Below, piece by piece: positions 7,655 to 15,846 of a stretch of 32,180 bases of DNA. A program made the position numbers and the translations under genes. Numbering within the stretch: position 1 is the first letter of the stretch; each line of letters begins with the position of its first letter. The DNA comes from an uncultured Pseudomonadota bacterium (GTDB taxonomy: Bacteria; Bdellovibrionota_B; Oligoflexia; Oligoflexales; CAIYRB01), in the NCBI GenBank assembly GCA_903915625.1, contig CAIWTN010000228.1:1-32180 (forward strand), given 5' to 3'. Under the pieces are notes generated by a model. The model ran no database searches. It had not been told where the DNA came from and was given only the letters and a program-made list of their open reading frames with translations.

Positions 7655-8793
7655 GCCCTTCGACGAACACAACGCAAAATTTTGATATCACGGTCATAGG
7701 CATAGGGGGCATGGGAAGTGCCGCCTTATATCACTTAGCAAAACGTGGCAGCCGAGTGTGCGGCGTCGAGCAGTTCAGTCCCGGCCACAATCTCGGCTCT
7801 TCCCACGGTGACTCGCGCATGATCCGCGCTGCCTATCATGAACATCCCGACTATGTCCCGCTGGTACGCCGCGCTATTGACCATTGGCGCCGACTTGGCG
7901 ATGAATCTGGCCAAACCTTGCTAGAAACTCCTGGCGTGCTAATGGTCGGGCGTGAGGGCAGTAAGGTGCTTACTGGCATGCGTGAGAGCGCTATGCTGCA
8001 CGGCATTCCCATCGAAGATATCGCCAGAGACGACTTCGCACGACGTTTTCCAGGCTTCTCATTACCACCTGATATGAAGTCTACCTTCGAGCCCGGTGCT
8101 GGATTCGTTCATGTAGAGGCTGCCGTCAGACAAATGACGGCATTAGCTGTACAAGCGGGCGCAACTCTCTATCAAGAGGAAACCGTACTTAGCTGGCAGG
8201 CAAAAGCGCACGCTATAGAGGTGATCACAGATAAGCGCCGCATTAACACCGAGCGCCTCGTGCTCACGGCAGGTCCTTGGATTAAAGACTTACTCGTCAA
8301 ACTAAATCTGCCTCTGCAGTTACATAAAATGATGATGCTCTGGTTCGCACCGCACACTAAACCTGCGCCAAACCAGCCAGGCTTTGGCTATGACCTGCCG
8401 GACGGCTTTTACTACGGCCTACCTCAGGTATCGTCCTTCGGTATCAAAGTGGGCAAACACGTAGCCGAAGATCCGATAAGTAACCCTGACACCTTCGACC
8501 GCACCTTAACACAGAGGCACCTAGAGCCAATCAGCCGCTTTGTGAAAGACTATTTGCCCTTTCTTGGTGACCAGGTGACGCGACACGCTTCCTGCATCTA
8601 CACGATGACTCCAGACGAACACTTTATTGTAGATCAGTACCCAAGCGACCCTCGCGTTGTCTTTGCGTCTAGCTGTTCGGGACACGGCTTTAAATTTGCG
8701 CCAGTCATCGGCGAGATACTTACTGATCTGTGTCTAAATGGATCGACGCGACTTCCAGCGGACTTTCTGCGTTTGGGCCAGCGGTTCGCATAG
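7651..8793 (+). CDS. FAD-dependent N-methyl amino acid oxidase, monomeric sarcosine oxidase family
   Basis: Length is 380 residues, matching monomeric sarcosine oxidase / N-methyltryptophan oxidase. The Rossmann FAD site is DITVIGIGGMGSAALYHLAKRG (12-33), with acidic Glu40 at the end of strand two. SHGDSRMIR (51-59) carries the His and Arg of the flavin and substrate pocket. FGIKVGKH provides Lys266, equivalent to the oxygen-activating Lys265 of sarcosine oxidase. CIYTMTPDEHF starts with Cys315, equivalent to the Cys that binds FAD covalently. The expected reaction is oxidative N-demethylation of a secondary amine such as sarcosine, giving formaldehyde, glycine and hydrogen peroxide; the exact substrate is open. 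No signal peptide. It overlaps the upstream lipoprotein gene by four bases. Confidence 0.9.
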   Translation: MSPSTNTTQNFDITVIGIGGMGSAALYHLAKRGSRVCGVEQFSPGHNLGSSHGDSRMIRAAYHEHPDYVPLVRRAIDHWRRLGDESGQTLLETPGVLMVGREGSKVLTGMRESAMLHGIPIEDIARDDFARRFPGFSLPPDMKSTFEPGAGFVHVEAAVRQMTALAVQAGATLYQEETVLSWQAKAHAIEVITDKRRINTERLVLTAGPWIKDLLVKLNLPLQLHKMMMLWFAPHTKPAPNQPGFGYDLPDGFYYGLPQVSSFGIKVGKHVAEDPISNPDTFDRTLTQRHLEPISRFVKDYLPFLGDQVTRHASCIYTMTPDEHFIVDQYPSDPRVVFASSCSGHGFKFAPVIGEILTDLCLNGSTRLPADFLRLGQRFA

Positions 8794-9002
8794 GGCACTG
8801 GACGGTAGATCAAAGTCGAGAAATCTCTACACTGCTCCAACGCAGAGACTCACTTTCGCACCTCTAGATGATATTGGCATACGCCCATAATCATTTGGCT
8901 ATTATTGGTTATTTAAATTTATCCTAAAGTATCGTCGCCAAGTTGCCGTTAAAAAGCTTAACAGCGTGGAGAGTTAGAGAAACGAACAGTTAGGAGGGTC
9001 AA

Positions 9003-10514
9003 ATGAGGACTCCGCTTTCTCTATCTTATGCACTGGTTCTGAGCCTAATCCTGAGCAGCTGCAGTAGCGGCCTCGGTGACAGGAAAAAATTGGGCCGTCA
9101 GTCGTCCGCGACTAGTTCCGGGGGCTCCACCACCTCTGGATCGGGTAATATCGATCCGGCGACACAGGCCGCAGAAAAGACCAGGTTGGTCGCCGAGGGA
9201 AAAAAATCAGTTGAGAACCTAGGCAATCTGAAAGCCCAACTTGAAGACCTCGACAAGAAACTTTCTCAACCAGACGCTGACTTAAAAAAACCCGAAGAAA
9301 TTCTGGCCTCGCTTTCCTTGATTATCGCTGACATAGAACGCGATGCGGCGTCACTAAAAAATGTCGCCGAGTCGTACAAGTCTGTTTCGGAAGGAAAAGC
9401 ACCGGTGAAAACGGCTGGACTACTAGGCCTTACTGATTCGGACCCAACCCAATCTCTCGTCGATGCACAAATTATGCTACGGCGAGTAACGCGCCTAGCC
9501 GCAGCTGCAGATGAGTATTTTTTAAAGGGTAAAGAAGACTGCAAGAACGATCCAACCCCGACTATCTCCGGCTTTAGCGCTGCATCATTTTATCGAGTAA
9601 ATTTTGAGCACTGTCGAGGCGTCAATCGCGGGTCTCCAGAATCAGTAGCCGCTGCAGCGACGCTTGGCCTTCGTGAATTAGGTGTTTTGGAAATCATTGG
9701 GATCATCGTGAGAAGTCTGATTACTCTGGTAATGAGGATCATGTCTGCGTTGGTACTTGGTTTTCTATACGGCGATGATGGGTCTCAACTGTTGTTGAAT
9801 CCTCTGCTCGGCCAGGTGATGCACCACAACAAAACTAAGGCAATCTTCTGGGGGACGGAATGGAAAAGCGATACCAGCGACGTGATCCCGGGCATCGATC
9901 ACTTCCTAAGAGCTTGGGGAGATTCTCATCCTGCGAGCTTAGCGAATGAATATTATGACGTCCACGGGCCCATAACGGCGAAATCAGAATATTTAGGTTA
10001 CGAAATCGACGACACGCCAGCACCGCAACCAAAGCTTCTTACGTTTCTCTTTGTGATCATGGGAGAGGTCTGCAGATTGACCAACAACAATCCAGACAAA
10101 GATACGATATATATGGTCTATACCTACACGGGTATGGGCGAATCACCGGTTGCTGCGATACATTATCCGGGCCTCTGCGGCCGCAAACCCTTTCAAATTA
10201 CTTGGATGCCAAGAGTTGACGTCTCCGGCGTATCCGGGAAAGATGGTGCGGGACATTCATCACTGCTAAGCTCTCTCGCCAATGCTAGTGCTCATGAACT
10301 TTGGGAAACTATGGTGAATCCTCTTGGTGACGGCTGGTATACTCTTGTGGACATGGGAGAGGTCGGCGATAGATGTTACACCACGTATCCACCAACAGAG
10401 GGTCAGCTGTCGACACTATCTGATGGCTCGAAGTGGCGCCTACAGTCACTCTGGTCCAACGCTGCGTTCAAGGCTAAGAGCGGCATAGGCCCCAAAAAGG
10501 CTTGTATTTATTGA
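9003..10514 (+). CDS. large lipoprotein with coiled coil and EXORDIUM-like HExxE domain
   Basis: Length is 503 residues. A strong ribosome site (AGGAGGG, four bases before the ATG) precedes a leader ending in LILSSC (Cys20). A Ser/Gly/Thr linker follows, then a predicted coiled coil (about 55-130; KKSVENLGNLKAQLEDLDKK). A hydrophobic stretch (about 222-255) may be a helix buried in the membrane. The C-terminal domain (about 275-503) has AIFWGTEW near its start and ASAHELWETMVNP with His431, Glu432 and Glu435, then GWY and EVGDRCY. That pattern recalls the plant and bacterial EXORDIUM / phosphate-induced protein family, where a His-Glu-x2-Glu-x3-Asn/Asp-Pro motif is conserved. The resemblance is by eye. 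A metal-binding or peptidase-like role is possible but unproven. Confidence 0.7.
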   Translation: MRTPLSLSYALVLSLILSSCSSGLGDRKKLGRQSSATSSGGSTTSGSGNIDPATQAAEKTRLVAEGKKSVENLGNLKAQLEDLDKKLSQPDADLKKPEEILASLSLIIADIERDAASLKNVAESYKSVSEGKAPVKTAGLLGLTDSDPTQSLVDAQIMLRRVTRLAAAADEYFLKGKEDCKNDPTPTISGFSAASFYRVNFEHCRGVNRGSPESVAAAATLGLRELGVLEIIGIIVRSLITLVMRIMSALVLGFLYGDDGSQLLLNPLLGQVMHHNKTKAIFWGTEWKSDTSDVIPGIDHFLRAWGDSHPASLANEYYDVHGPITAKSEYLGYEIDDTPAPQPKLLTFLFVIMGEVCRLTNNNPDKDTIYMVYTYTGMGESPVAAIHYPGLCGRKPFQITWMPRVDVSGVSGKDGAGHSSLLSSLANASAHELWETMVNPLGDGWYTLVDMGEVGDRCYTTYPPTEGQLSTLSDGSKWRLQSLWSNAAFKAKSGIGPKKACIY

Positions 10515-10524
10515 GTAAGCATCG

Positions 10525-10554
10525 GGCCGATGGTGAGGTCACGAACCATCGGCC
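10525..10554 (+). other. 10-bp perfect hairpin downstream of the EXORDIUM-like gene
   Basis: GGCCGATGGT and ACCATCGGCC pair perfectly around a 10-base loop, eleven bases after the stop codon. No T-tract follows on either strand. It may be an mRNA 3'-end stabiliser or the first half of a double terminator with the next hairpin. Confidence 0.45.
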
Positions 10555-10574
10555 ATAAACTGCGGACATTAACT

Positions 10575-10622
10575 GGGGATCAAGTAATGAGCGCGAATGC
10601 GCCAGTACTGATCCCCTCTTTT
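10575..10622 (+). terminator. rho-independent terminator
   Basis: GGGGATCA (10575-10582) pairs with TGATCCCC (10609-10616). The stem continues inward through GTA/TAC past one bulged A and contains an inner GCGC-GAAT-GCGC stem. TCTTTT follows at once. It would end transcription of the lipoprotein gene at 9003-10514 and separates it from the convergent small secreted protein. Confidence 0.6.
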
Positions 10623-10650
10623 CGCAATAGATAGAGCAATCGAACCCTAA

Positions 10651-10938
10651 TTAACGGCAAGAAGTCTTCGTCACCGGATTCCAGCCCCACCCGCCGTTGC
10701 TTTCAGCTTGGCTGTAATCACAGAAACCTTGGCTGTTTTGTGGTGCGCAAGGTGAGTTCGTCGCGGCATTCCAGCCCCAACCGTTGTTGTTTGCTGCATT
10801 ACTGTAATCACAAAAGTTCCGACTTGGACTTGCGGCAGGTTTTTGATGGGACCAACAACCGCAAACAAAGGCAGCACTTGCCATGGAGGAATAGCCAATT
10901 GTCATTGTAACTAGGGAGAGAAACACAATCTTTTTCAT
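10651..10938 (-). CDS. small secreted protein with two Cys/GWGW repeats (CBM10-like)
   Basis: Length is 95 residues from the ATG at 10938; the frame is open further upstream, but MKKIVFLSLVTMTIGYSSMASA is a clear Sec signal peptide with an ASA-A cleavage site. The mature part, about 73 residues, begins AFVCGCW and holds two copies of a motif: NFCDYSNAANNNGWGWNAAT...C and GFCDYSQAESNGGWGWNPVT...C. The shared core is FCDYSxAxxNxGWGWNxxTxxxC. The NGWGW...C core resembles the small carbohydrate-binding module CBM10 and short modules at the ends of secreted hydrolases. Binding to a polysaccharide is therefore a reasonable guess, but no catalytic domain is attached. Spacing and Cys pattern suggest one disulfide per repeat. 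Confidence 0.75.
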   Translation of the reverse strand: MKKIVFLSLVTMTIGYSSMASAAFVCGCWSHQKPAASPSRNFCDYSNAANNNGWGWNAATNSPCAPQNSQGFCDYSQAESNGGWGWNPVTKTSCR

Positions 10939-11006
10939 GATTTGATACCTATATTGGGTCTGCTTTTGCCAAAAAAATAACGGCAAGAGTCCGCGCCAAA
11001 GGTAAC

Positions 11007-11477
11007 TCAACGCTTCATCGTAAGAAAGAATAAATAATCTTCTGGATCTTCATCTAGTCGCATGACCGTAGAACATTTGGGGCAATTCAATACTGGCAAT
11101 GAGATCGCGTTACCCTGACTGAGCAAGGTAGCCGTTTCTATCAACATTTGCGTAGTGAGATTGCAGCTTGAACAGGCGTAGGGAAAATAGAAAGTCTGGA
11201 TCACAGATGGATCCTGTTTGGGGCCCAAGATGCTGGGGACAGTATTGATCACATTGATGAATGCAGACGAACAACGATGAAATTCCGTCTTGAACCCTAC
11301 CCTGGCCTGACCGAGTCTTATGAATCGCGCGACCGCAATACTATTGATGCCTTGCAGTTCTTCCAGATCAATCTTCAGATCACCGAAGAATTTTAATAAG
11401 ATCTGAAAGTCAGCGTGTTCGTCGATGTACCCTGCAACTTTTATAAAATCGCCTGATTGCACAATAGCAGAGGTCAT
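11007..11477 (-). CDS. STAS-like domain protein with zinc-ribbon-like tail
   Basis: Length is 156 residues from the ATG at 11477 (an in-frame TTG eight codons upstream is the alternative; neither has a strong ribosome site). The N-terminal half reads like a STAS or anti-anti-sigma domain: a strand VAGYID, a helix, then KIDLEELQGINSIAVARFIRL, matching the IDL-x-x-v-x-x-INS-x-g signature. There is no obvious phosphorylatable Ser in the family position beyond the Ser of INS. The C-terminal half carries CSSC and CPKC about 34 residues apart, a four-Cys arrangement fit for zinc. It is cytosolic, with no signal peptide. It sits between the desaturase and the small secreted protein on the same strand. 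Function unknown; a regulatory partner-binding role is the most natural reading. Confidence 0.65.
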   Translation of the reverse strand: MTSAIVQSGDFIKVAGYIDEHADFQILLKFFGDLKIDLEELQGINSIAVARFIRLGQARVGFKTEFHRCSSAFINVINTVPSILGPKQDPSVIQTFYFPYACSSCNLTTQMLIETATLLSQGNAISLPVLNCPKCSTVMRLDEDPEDYLFFLTMKR

Positions 11478-11558
11478 AGTTACACTTCGCTTCCACCGCA
11501 ACTAGATGCGAAAAGCTTGTTAACCATTGATAGTTTAGACGAAACGGAATGCCAGGCA

Positions 11559-12632
11559 CTAAGCCAATACTCGGTCCAGCTCCGCCAATGTTACCATGGA
11601 ACGCCTGTGACTAGCAGAAAGCGGATCGGGAGAGCCAATCACAGTCGGTTGACGCGCCAACTTAAGAGAAGTCAGGACATACCCCCTCTCTTCGACGAGC
11701 GGTTCACCACCGGCTTTGGCATATAGTTCCAAGAAGCGCTTATGTGCCGTTTCCAATAGATAAAAGGGGACCCTCGGAAAGGCATGGTGGACTGAATGAA
11801 AGTTCAGCCGGTTAAAAAACCAGCTAGCAAATCCGTTCGTCTGAATGTTGCGGCAGGTGTAACTTTGGGTTTCAAAGTAGTGCCGACCTTTACCCCAAAG
11901 TCCATAGTGCTCGACATGAGCACGCCACTGCATGATTGCGCCAGTGCAGCGTTCCATCACCAACCAAAACGCCAGCCAGCGTAGGCCATTGCCATGCGCG
12001 ATAGCAACGGAATAAATCAGTCCATTGACTACCAAGAGACCGGCGATATCGGTCATCACCGCACGGCGCATCGACTTCGATACTCGCGCATAACGCAGAC
12101 CGTTTCTGAAGGTTTCGCCGATCAGACCGAATCCACAAAATACGAAGATGTCAAAGAACCACTGATGCCGCACATAAAAGCGCGTTAGCGCCGAGGCCTG
12201 AGCATATTCCTCGCGCGTCCACTGCACCCGTTCTGGGTCAGCAATATCGTCACCATTCATTTTGTGGTGCACTTTGTGCACCTCGCTATAAATGCTGTGC
12301 ATCCAAAGAATCGGCCAAGACATCAGGCGAGGAAACAACTCATCGAACCAAACCAGTCCAGTCAGGGTATGATGAATGGCATCGTGGGTCGTAATTATCA
12401 TCACCGAAGCCACTAGGCCAGAAAACACAGCAGCAGTCGTGAATACAGCAACTGAACTTGCGGTCATAGCTACATACACACCCGCCAGAAATAGGACGGT
12501 GCAAATTGATACCTTGAGCAAGCCAGGACCTGGACGCGTAGTCTGCAAATCTGCTACTGCTCGTTGCAATTGCTTAGCTGTGACCATTTGATCTATTTGG
12601 GGCGCCGAATGCTGCGTGAGCTCGGTGGTCAT
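11559..12632 (-). CDS. membrane fatty-acid desaturase family protein
   Basis: Length is 357 residues from the ATG at 12632, chosen because AGGAGG lies six bases upstream. All three histidine boxes of the di-iron membrane desaturases are present: HDAIHH (83-88), HKVHH (119-123) and HSVHH followed by AFPRVPFY (279-290). A further HVEH occurs at 239-242. Hydrophobic pairs near 42-80 and 193-230 fit four membrane crossings with the His boxes on the cytosolic face. The expected role is oxygen-dependent desaturation (or hydroxylation) of an acyl chain, adjusting membrane fluidity; the position of the double bond cannot be read. It is divergent from mtgA with only 65 bases between starts. Confidence 0.87.
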   Translation of the reverse strand: MTTELTQHSAPQIDQMVTAKQLQRAVADLQTTRPGPGLLKVSICTVLFLAGVYVAMTASSVAVFTTAAVFSGLVASVMIITTHDAIHHTLTGLVWFDELFPRLMSWPILWMHSIYSEVHKVHHKMNGDDIADPERVQWTREEYAQASALTRFYVRHQWFFDIFVFCGFGLIGETFRNGLRYARVSKSMRRAVMTDIAGLLVVNGLIYSVAIAHGNGLRWLAFWLVMERCTGAIMQWRAHVEHYGLWGKGRHYFETQSYTCRNIQTNGFASWFFNRLNFHSVHHAFPRVPFYLLETAHKRFLELYAKAGGEPLVEERGYVLTSLKLARQPTVIGSPDPLSASHRRSMVTLAELDRVLA

Positions 12633-12648
12633 CGTAAACCTCCTCAAC

Positions 12649-12677
12649 TTTTCATGAATTTTTTGGCACCATATAGA
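12649..12677 (+). promoter_or_regulatory. promoter of the mtgA operon
   Basis: TTTTCA (12649-12654), a 17-base spacer and TATAGA (12672-12677) precede the mtgA ATG, with a predicted start near 12684 and a short leader. The promoter overlaps the 5' leader of the divergent desaturase, so the two transcripts probably interfere or are co-regulated. Prediction from sequence. Confidence 0.35.
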
Positions 12678-12697
12678 GTCGATGAAAGGGGCCAGTT

Positions 12698-13702
12698 ATG
12701 CCAATCCGCGAGGGTGACCAAACAAATCACCCCAGCCTGCCACCAGACCTATCCGCTACTGAGGATGAATCCCCAGTTGTTTCAGACCCTTATACTGATG
12801 ATCATAGAGTCAAAAAAGGGTCCAAGCGTATTCGTTACATACTCCTTTTCGGAATCTTTGTCATACTACTTAAGTTCTATATCCCGCCCGTATACGAGCT
12901 AAAAACAGGGCCAGTAGTGGTTAGCCGCTACGATCGTCGTTCGGGGGAGACCAAAGCGACTGTCGGCCCCGGTCAAGAGCACTGGATAGCCACGGCGCAA
13001 ATGTCGCGTCACATTCTCCATGCTGTTATTGCCGCAGAGGACGGTCGGTTCTACGAGCATCACGGCCTCGACCTCGACCAAATGGTTAAAAGTTACGAAG
13101 TTAACCGGCGCAAAAAGCGCTATGCTCGCGGCGCTTCGACCATCTCTCAACAAGTGGTCAAAATGTCTTTTCTCGGTCGCGAAAAAACGCTGTGGCGCAA
13201 ATCCCGAGAGGCAGTCGGGACTTTACTAATGGAAATGATGCTACCCAAGGACAAGATCCTCGAGTGGTACCTTAACCTAGTAGAGTTCGGCGACGGAGTT
13301 TATGGCGTCAAACAAGGCAGCTGGCACTACTTCAGGACTAAGCCAGAACTACTAACCGTAGAACAAGCCGTGCATTTAGCCCTTGTACTGCCAAGCCCGA
13401 ATAACTGGTCACGGGGCCTGCGGCGCCGCGCCCTGACACCGTTCGGGCAAAAACGCTTTCTGGCGATTTTAAATACCATGAAAAACATGGGCTTCATCAC
13501 TGCTAGCCAATGGACGGACGCTGTCACCCGAGGTGACTTTGGACGGCCACTGGCCGGATTCGGCGAACTCATGAGCGACCCGGATGTTCCAGATTCTGAC
13601 TCAAATGACTCAGGGAATGACTCAGACGACGAGGACTCGGGTGATGGTGCGCCGGAGACTGACGAAAGTATTCCAGACCAAGGACAGGAGAGTGATCAGT
13701 GA
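12698..13702 (+). CDS. mtgA: monofunctional peptidoglycan glycosyltransferase (GT51)
   Basis: This enzyme polymerises lipid II into glycan strands at the outer face of the inner membrane. One transmembrane helix (about 46-62) precedes a periplasmic GT51 domain with the family motifs in order: IAAEDGRFYEHHGLD (catalytic Glu114), RGASTISQQVVKM (144-156), KILEWYLNLVEFGDGVYGV (186-204) and the later ALVLPSPNNWSRG. There is no transpeptidase domain, hence MtgA rather than a class A PBP. At 334 residues it is longer than usual MtgA (about 240) owing to a 45-residue cytosolic head and an acidic tail (about 285-334) made mostly of Asp, Ser, Glu and Gly. Its stop overlaps the next start (GTGA at 13699-13702). 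Confidence 0.92.
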   Translation: MPIREGDQTNHPSLPPDLSATEDESPVVSDPYTDDHRVKKGSKRIRYILLFGIFVILLKFYIPPVYELKTGPVVVSRYDRRSGETKATVGPGQEHWIATAQMSRHILHAVIAAEDGRFYEHHGLDLDQMVKSYEVNRRKKRYARGASTISQQVVKMSFLGREKTLWRKSREAVGTLLMEMMLPKDKILEWYLNLVEFGDGVYGVKQGSWHYFRTKPELLTVEQAVHLALVLPSPNNWSRGLRRRALTPFGQKRFLAILNTMKNMGFITASQWTDAVTRGDFGRPLAGFGELMSDPDVPDSDSNDSGNDSDDEDSGDGAPETDESIPDQGQESDQ

Positions 13703-14370
13703 CCGAGGCCAAGAAGGCTAGGAAAATACGCATTGCAAGCGTCTTACTCTACGGTATAGCTCGCCTACTGCTTATCACCTACCGCATCAGAGTGACCGGC
13801 ATGAACGAGCGAGAGAAGGCCGCAAGCATGCACGCCGGGGGCAGCTTTTGTTTAGCATTGTGGCATGAGCAACTGTTCGCCAGCATCGTCGCCCACAATG
13901 GCCAGAAGTTCGCTCCCTTAGCGAGCCTCTCTTCTGATGGAGATATCGTCACAAGGGTCATGTCACGCTTTGGTTTTAACACCGTGCGTGGATCCAGCAG
14001 TCGCGGCGGTCCCGAGGCTCGCGAACAACTGGTGAGTGTCACAGAAAGTGGGTGGTTCACAGCAATCACGGTCGATGGCCCCCGCGGCCCCCGCCGCCGC
14101 GTCAAAGGCGGCATTGTCGATGTCGCCCGCAGAACCGGAGTCACCGTGGTGCCGCTGATCACTACCGCTGATCGCAACTGGGTACTGCGCAGCTGGGACC
14201 AGTTCAAAATACCAAAACCATTTGCCCGGGTGATCGTCCGCTACGGGACACCGATTCCGGTACCAAGTGACACCCAGGGCCTAGCTTTCGGCGCGGTCAA
14301 AAACAAAATAAGGGACGGTCTCAATACCACCGAGGCGGCAGCTCTCGCCGATTTAGCAGCGTGGCAATAA
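13699..14370 (+). CDS. DUF374 lysophospholipid acyltransferase-like protein
   Basis: Length is 223 residues with an N-terminal membrane anchor (about 12-28). The DUF374 pattern is clear: LALWHEQLFA (the His of the acyltransferase-like box, about 53-62), SLSSDGDIVTRVMSRFGFNTVRGSSSRGG (74-102) and AITVDGPRGPRRRVKGGIVDVARRTGVTVVPL. This family is related to LpxL/PlsC-type acyltransferases and is often found near lipid A genes. The likely role is acyl transfer to a lipid A or phospholipid precursor in the inner membrane; the substrate is not known. It starts with a GTG that overlaps the mtgA stop and is followed after three bases by the NFACT gene, so the three are one operon. Confidence 0.87.
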   Translation: MTEAKKARKIRIASVLLYGIARLLLITYRIRVTGMNEREKAASMHAGGSFCLALWHEQLFASIVAHNGQKFAPLASLSSDGDIVTRVMSRFGFNTVRGSSSRGGPEAREQLVSVTESGWFTAITVDGPRGPRRRVKGGIVDVARRTGVTVVPLITTADRNWVLRSWDQFKIPKPFARVIVRYGTPIPVPSDTQGLAFGAVKNKIRDGLNTTEAAALADLAAWQ

Positions 14371-14373
14371 CTG

Positions 14374-15846
14374 ATGCCAGTGATGTGCAAGTACAGTAAG
14401 TGCTTTGAGGGCCATGGACCGATCCTGGCCTTTGCTGCCAATGCTCCGGATCAGACCGGACATTTTCGAAAATTTTATCTCATCATCGATGCTAATCAAC
14501 AGTCCTTTGGCATCAGCTCCGCACCCGAGCGCTTCGAAGAAGTGAAATCAACTGGCTCCGTGGTTGCCATCATGCGTAAACACGCAAAAAGCGGCACTAT
14601 AGCCGGAATCTTTCGAGAGTCCGAAACAGGTGATTATTGGTTACCAATGTTCACCAGCCGTGGTGAACACCCCGATTTTTGGTTACAGCTGGCTGTGGCC
14701 TCACCGCCAGAGCTGCGCTTTATCGATGCCTCCGGCACCGCCCTAGTGCGCAAAAGCTCTCAAGGAACATACACAAAGCGCTGGCAGTTAAATAAACCGC
14801 TTCCAACGTACCCAGTTCAGGTTAATGCGTTGATGGAGGACATTTCTGCGAGTTTGATCGAGGCATCGAGCCCGGCTGAGGCCGCTCTTGGTCAGGAAAA
14901 CGCACTGACAGCCACTAGCGCTGACACATCCACATCCACATCCACTAACCCCGCCCTTCTCCCCGACTATCAGCGCAGCGCCCGTGACCGCATTGCGCGG
15001 CGACTAAAAACCGTGCGCAAGGCCATGACAAAGGCACAGAACTTAAGCACCCACAATACCGCAGCACTGGCAGCAGAACACGAAGCTCAACTCCTGCAAA
15101 ATTTCCTCAGTCGCGTTCTACCTGGACAGGATTGCCTCGAAATAAGCGCCGAAGAAAGTGGATTCGCCAGTCCACTGATCATAGAATTAAATCCTGATCG
15201 GACACCGGGACAAAATCTAAGTGATTTATTTACCCGCGCTAAAAAAGCCAGACGCGGAGCTTCGCTTTTAGAGGAGCAAGTTGCCGAGGCCGAAGCTGAG
15301 GTTCAGTCTCTCACGCTGGATCTTGAAAGTTTGCGCGCCGGCACATTAAACGTAGCCGCAGTGAACGAAATTCTGCGACGCCATCAGTTGCAGACTTCGA
15401 AAGGTGGTGGAGTTGCACCCGCTGCCGGCGAAAAAGTACCTTACCGCATATTTGAATGGCGTCCTGTGGGCGCACCCCCAAAGTCTGCCGCTATACGCTT
15501 ACTGGTTGGCAAGAGTGCCGCCGACAGCGATGAACTTTGCCGCCAAGCTAAGGGCAATGACCTTTGGTTGCACGTCGTCGGCTCAACCGGAAGTCACGTC
15601 ATAATACCGGCTCGGGATCTTAAGGCACCGCCTCTGCCAGGCCTGATCAGAACTGCTGCCATCTTAGCTGTGCATTTTTCTAAATTACGCGCGGATCAAA
15701 GTGCCGAAGTTTATCTGACGAGGCGCCAAAATATAAAAAAACGTAAGGGTATGGCCCCTGGACTATGGCAAGTTAATCAGGCTGAAACTTTATTCTGCCG
15801 CTACGAGACTGAAGAGCTTCAGAGCGTCTTAGTCACCGGCCTTTAG
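14374..15846 (+). CDS. NFACT-family protein (RqcH-like), divergent N-terminus
   Basis: Length is 490 residues. The C-terminal NFACT-R domain is plain: IRLLVGKSAADSDELCRQ, then AKGNDLWLHVVGSTGSHVIIP (Asp396 to His400 region), AAILAVHFSKLRADQSAEVYLT, and the RRQNIKKRKGMAPGLWQV block. A central coiled coil (about 285-320; LLEEQVAEAEAEVQSLTLDLESL) and helices at about 200-235 match the arms of the family. In Bacillus, RqcH binds stalled 50S subunits and directs C-terminal alanine tailing. Here the N-terminal domain is shorter (family members are about 550-580 residues). It starts near the FxxxLRKH block (SVVAIMRKHAKSGTIAGI, about 62-79), and I do not see the usual opening segment. It is the last gene of the mtgA operon. 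Its 3' end overlaps the convergent gene by 14 bases. Confidence 0.82.
   Translation: MPVMCKYSKCFEGHGPILAFAANAPDQTGHFRKFYLIIDANQQSFGISSAPERFEEVKSTGSVVAIMRKHAKSGTIAGIFRESETGDYWLPMFTSRGEHPDFWLQLAVASPPELRFIDASGTALVRKSSQGTYTKRWQLNKPLPTYPVQVNALMEDISASLIEASSPAEAALGQENALTATSADTSTSTSTNPALLPDYQRSARDRIARRLKTVRKAMTKAQNLSTHNTAALAAEHEAQLLQNFLSRVLPGQDCLEISAEESGFASPLIIELNPDRTPGQNLSDLFTRAKKARRGASLLEEQVAEAEAEVQSLTLDLESLRAGTLNVAAVNEILRRHQLQTSKGGGVAPAAGEKVPYRIFEWRPVGAPPKSAAIRLLVGKSAADSDELCRQAKGNDLWLHVVGSTGSHVIIPARDLKAPPLPGLIRTAAILAVHFSKLRADQSAEVYLTRRQNIKKRKGMAPGLWQVNQAETLFCRYETEELQSVLVTGL
14925..14945 (+). repeat. in-frame CACATC hexanucleotide repeat
   Basis: Three and a half copies of CACATC sit inside the NFACT gene and encode alternating Thr and Ser in a linker between the N-terminal domain and the helical arm. 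The unit is a multiple of three, so copy-number change would alter linker length without shifting the frame. Confidence 0.7.

Noticed and set aside
10525-10622. Two hairpins as a short CRISPR-like array or integron attachment site
   Set aside because: The arms of the two hairpins are unrelated in sequence and no repeat-spacer pattern exists; the second is a normal terminator.
14925-14945. CACATC repeat as a phase-variation switch
   Set aside because: The unit is six bases, so changes keep the frame; at most it tunes linker length.
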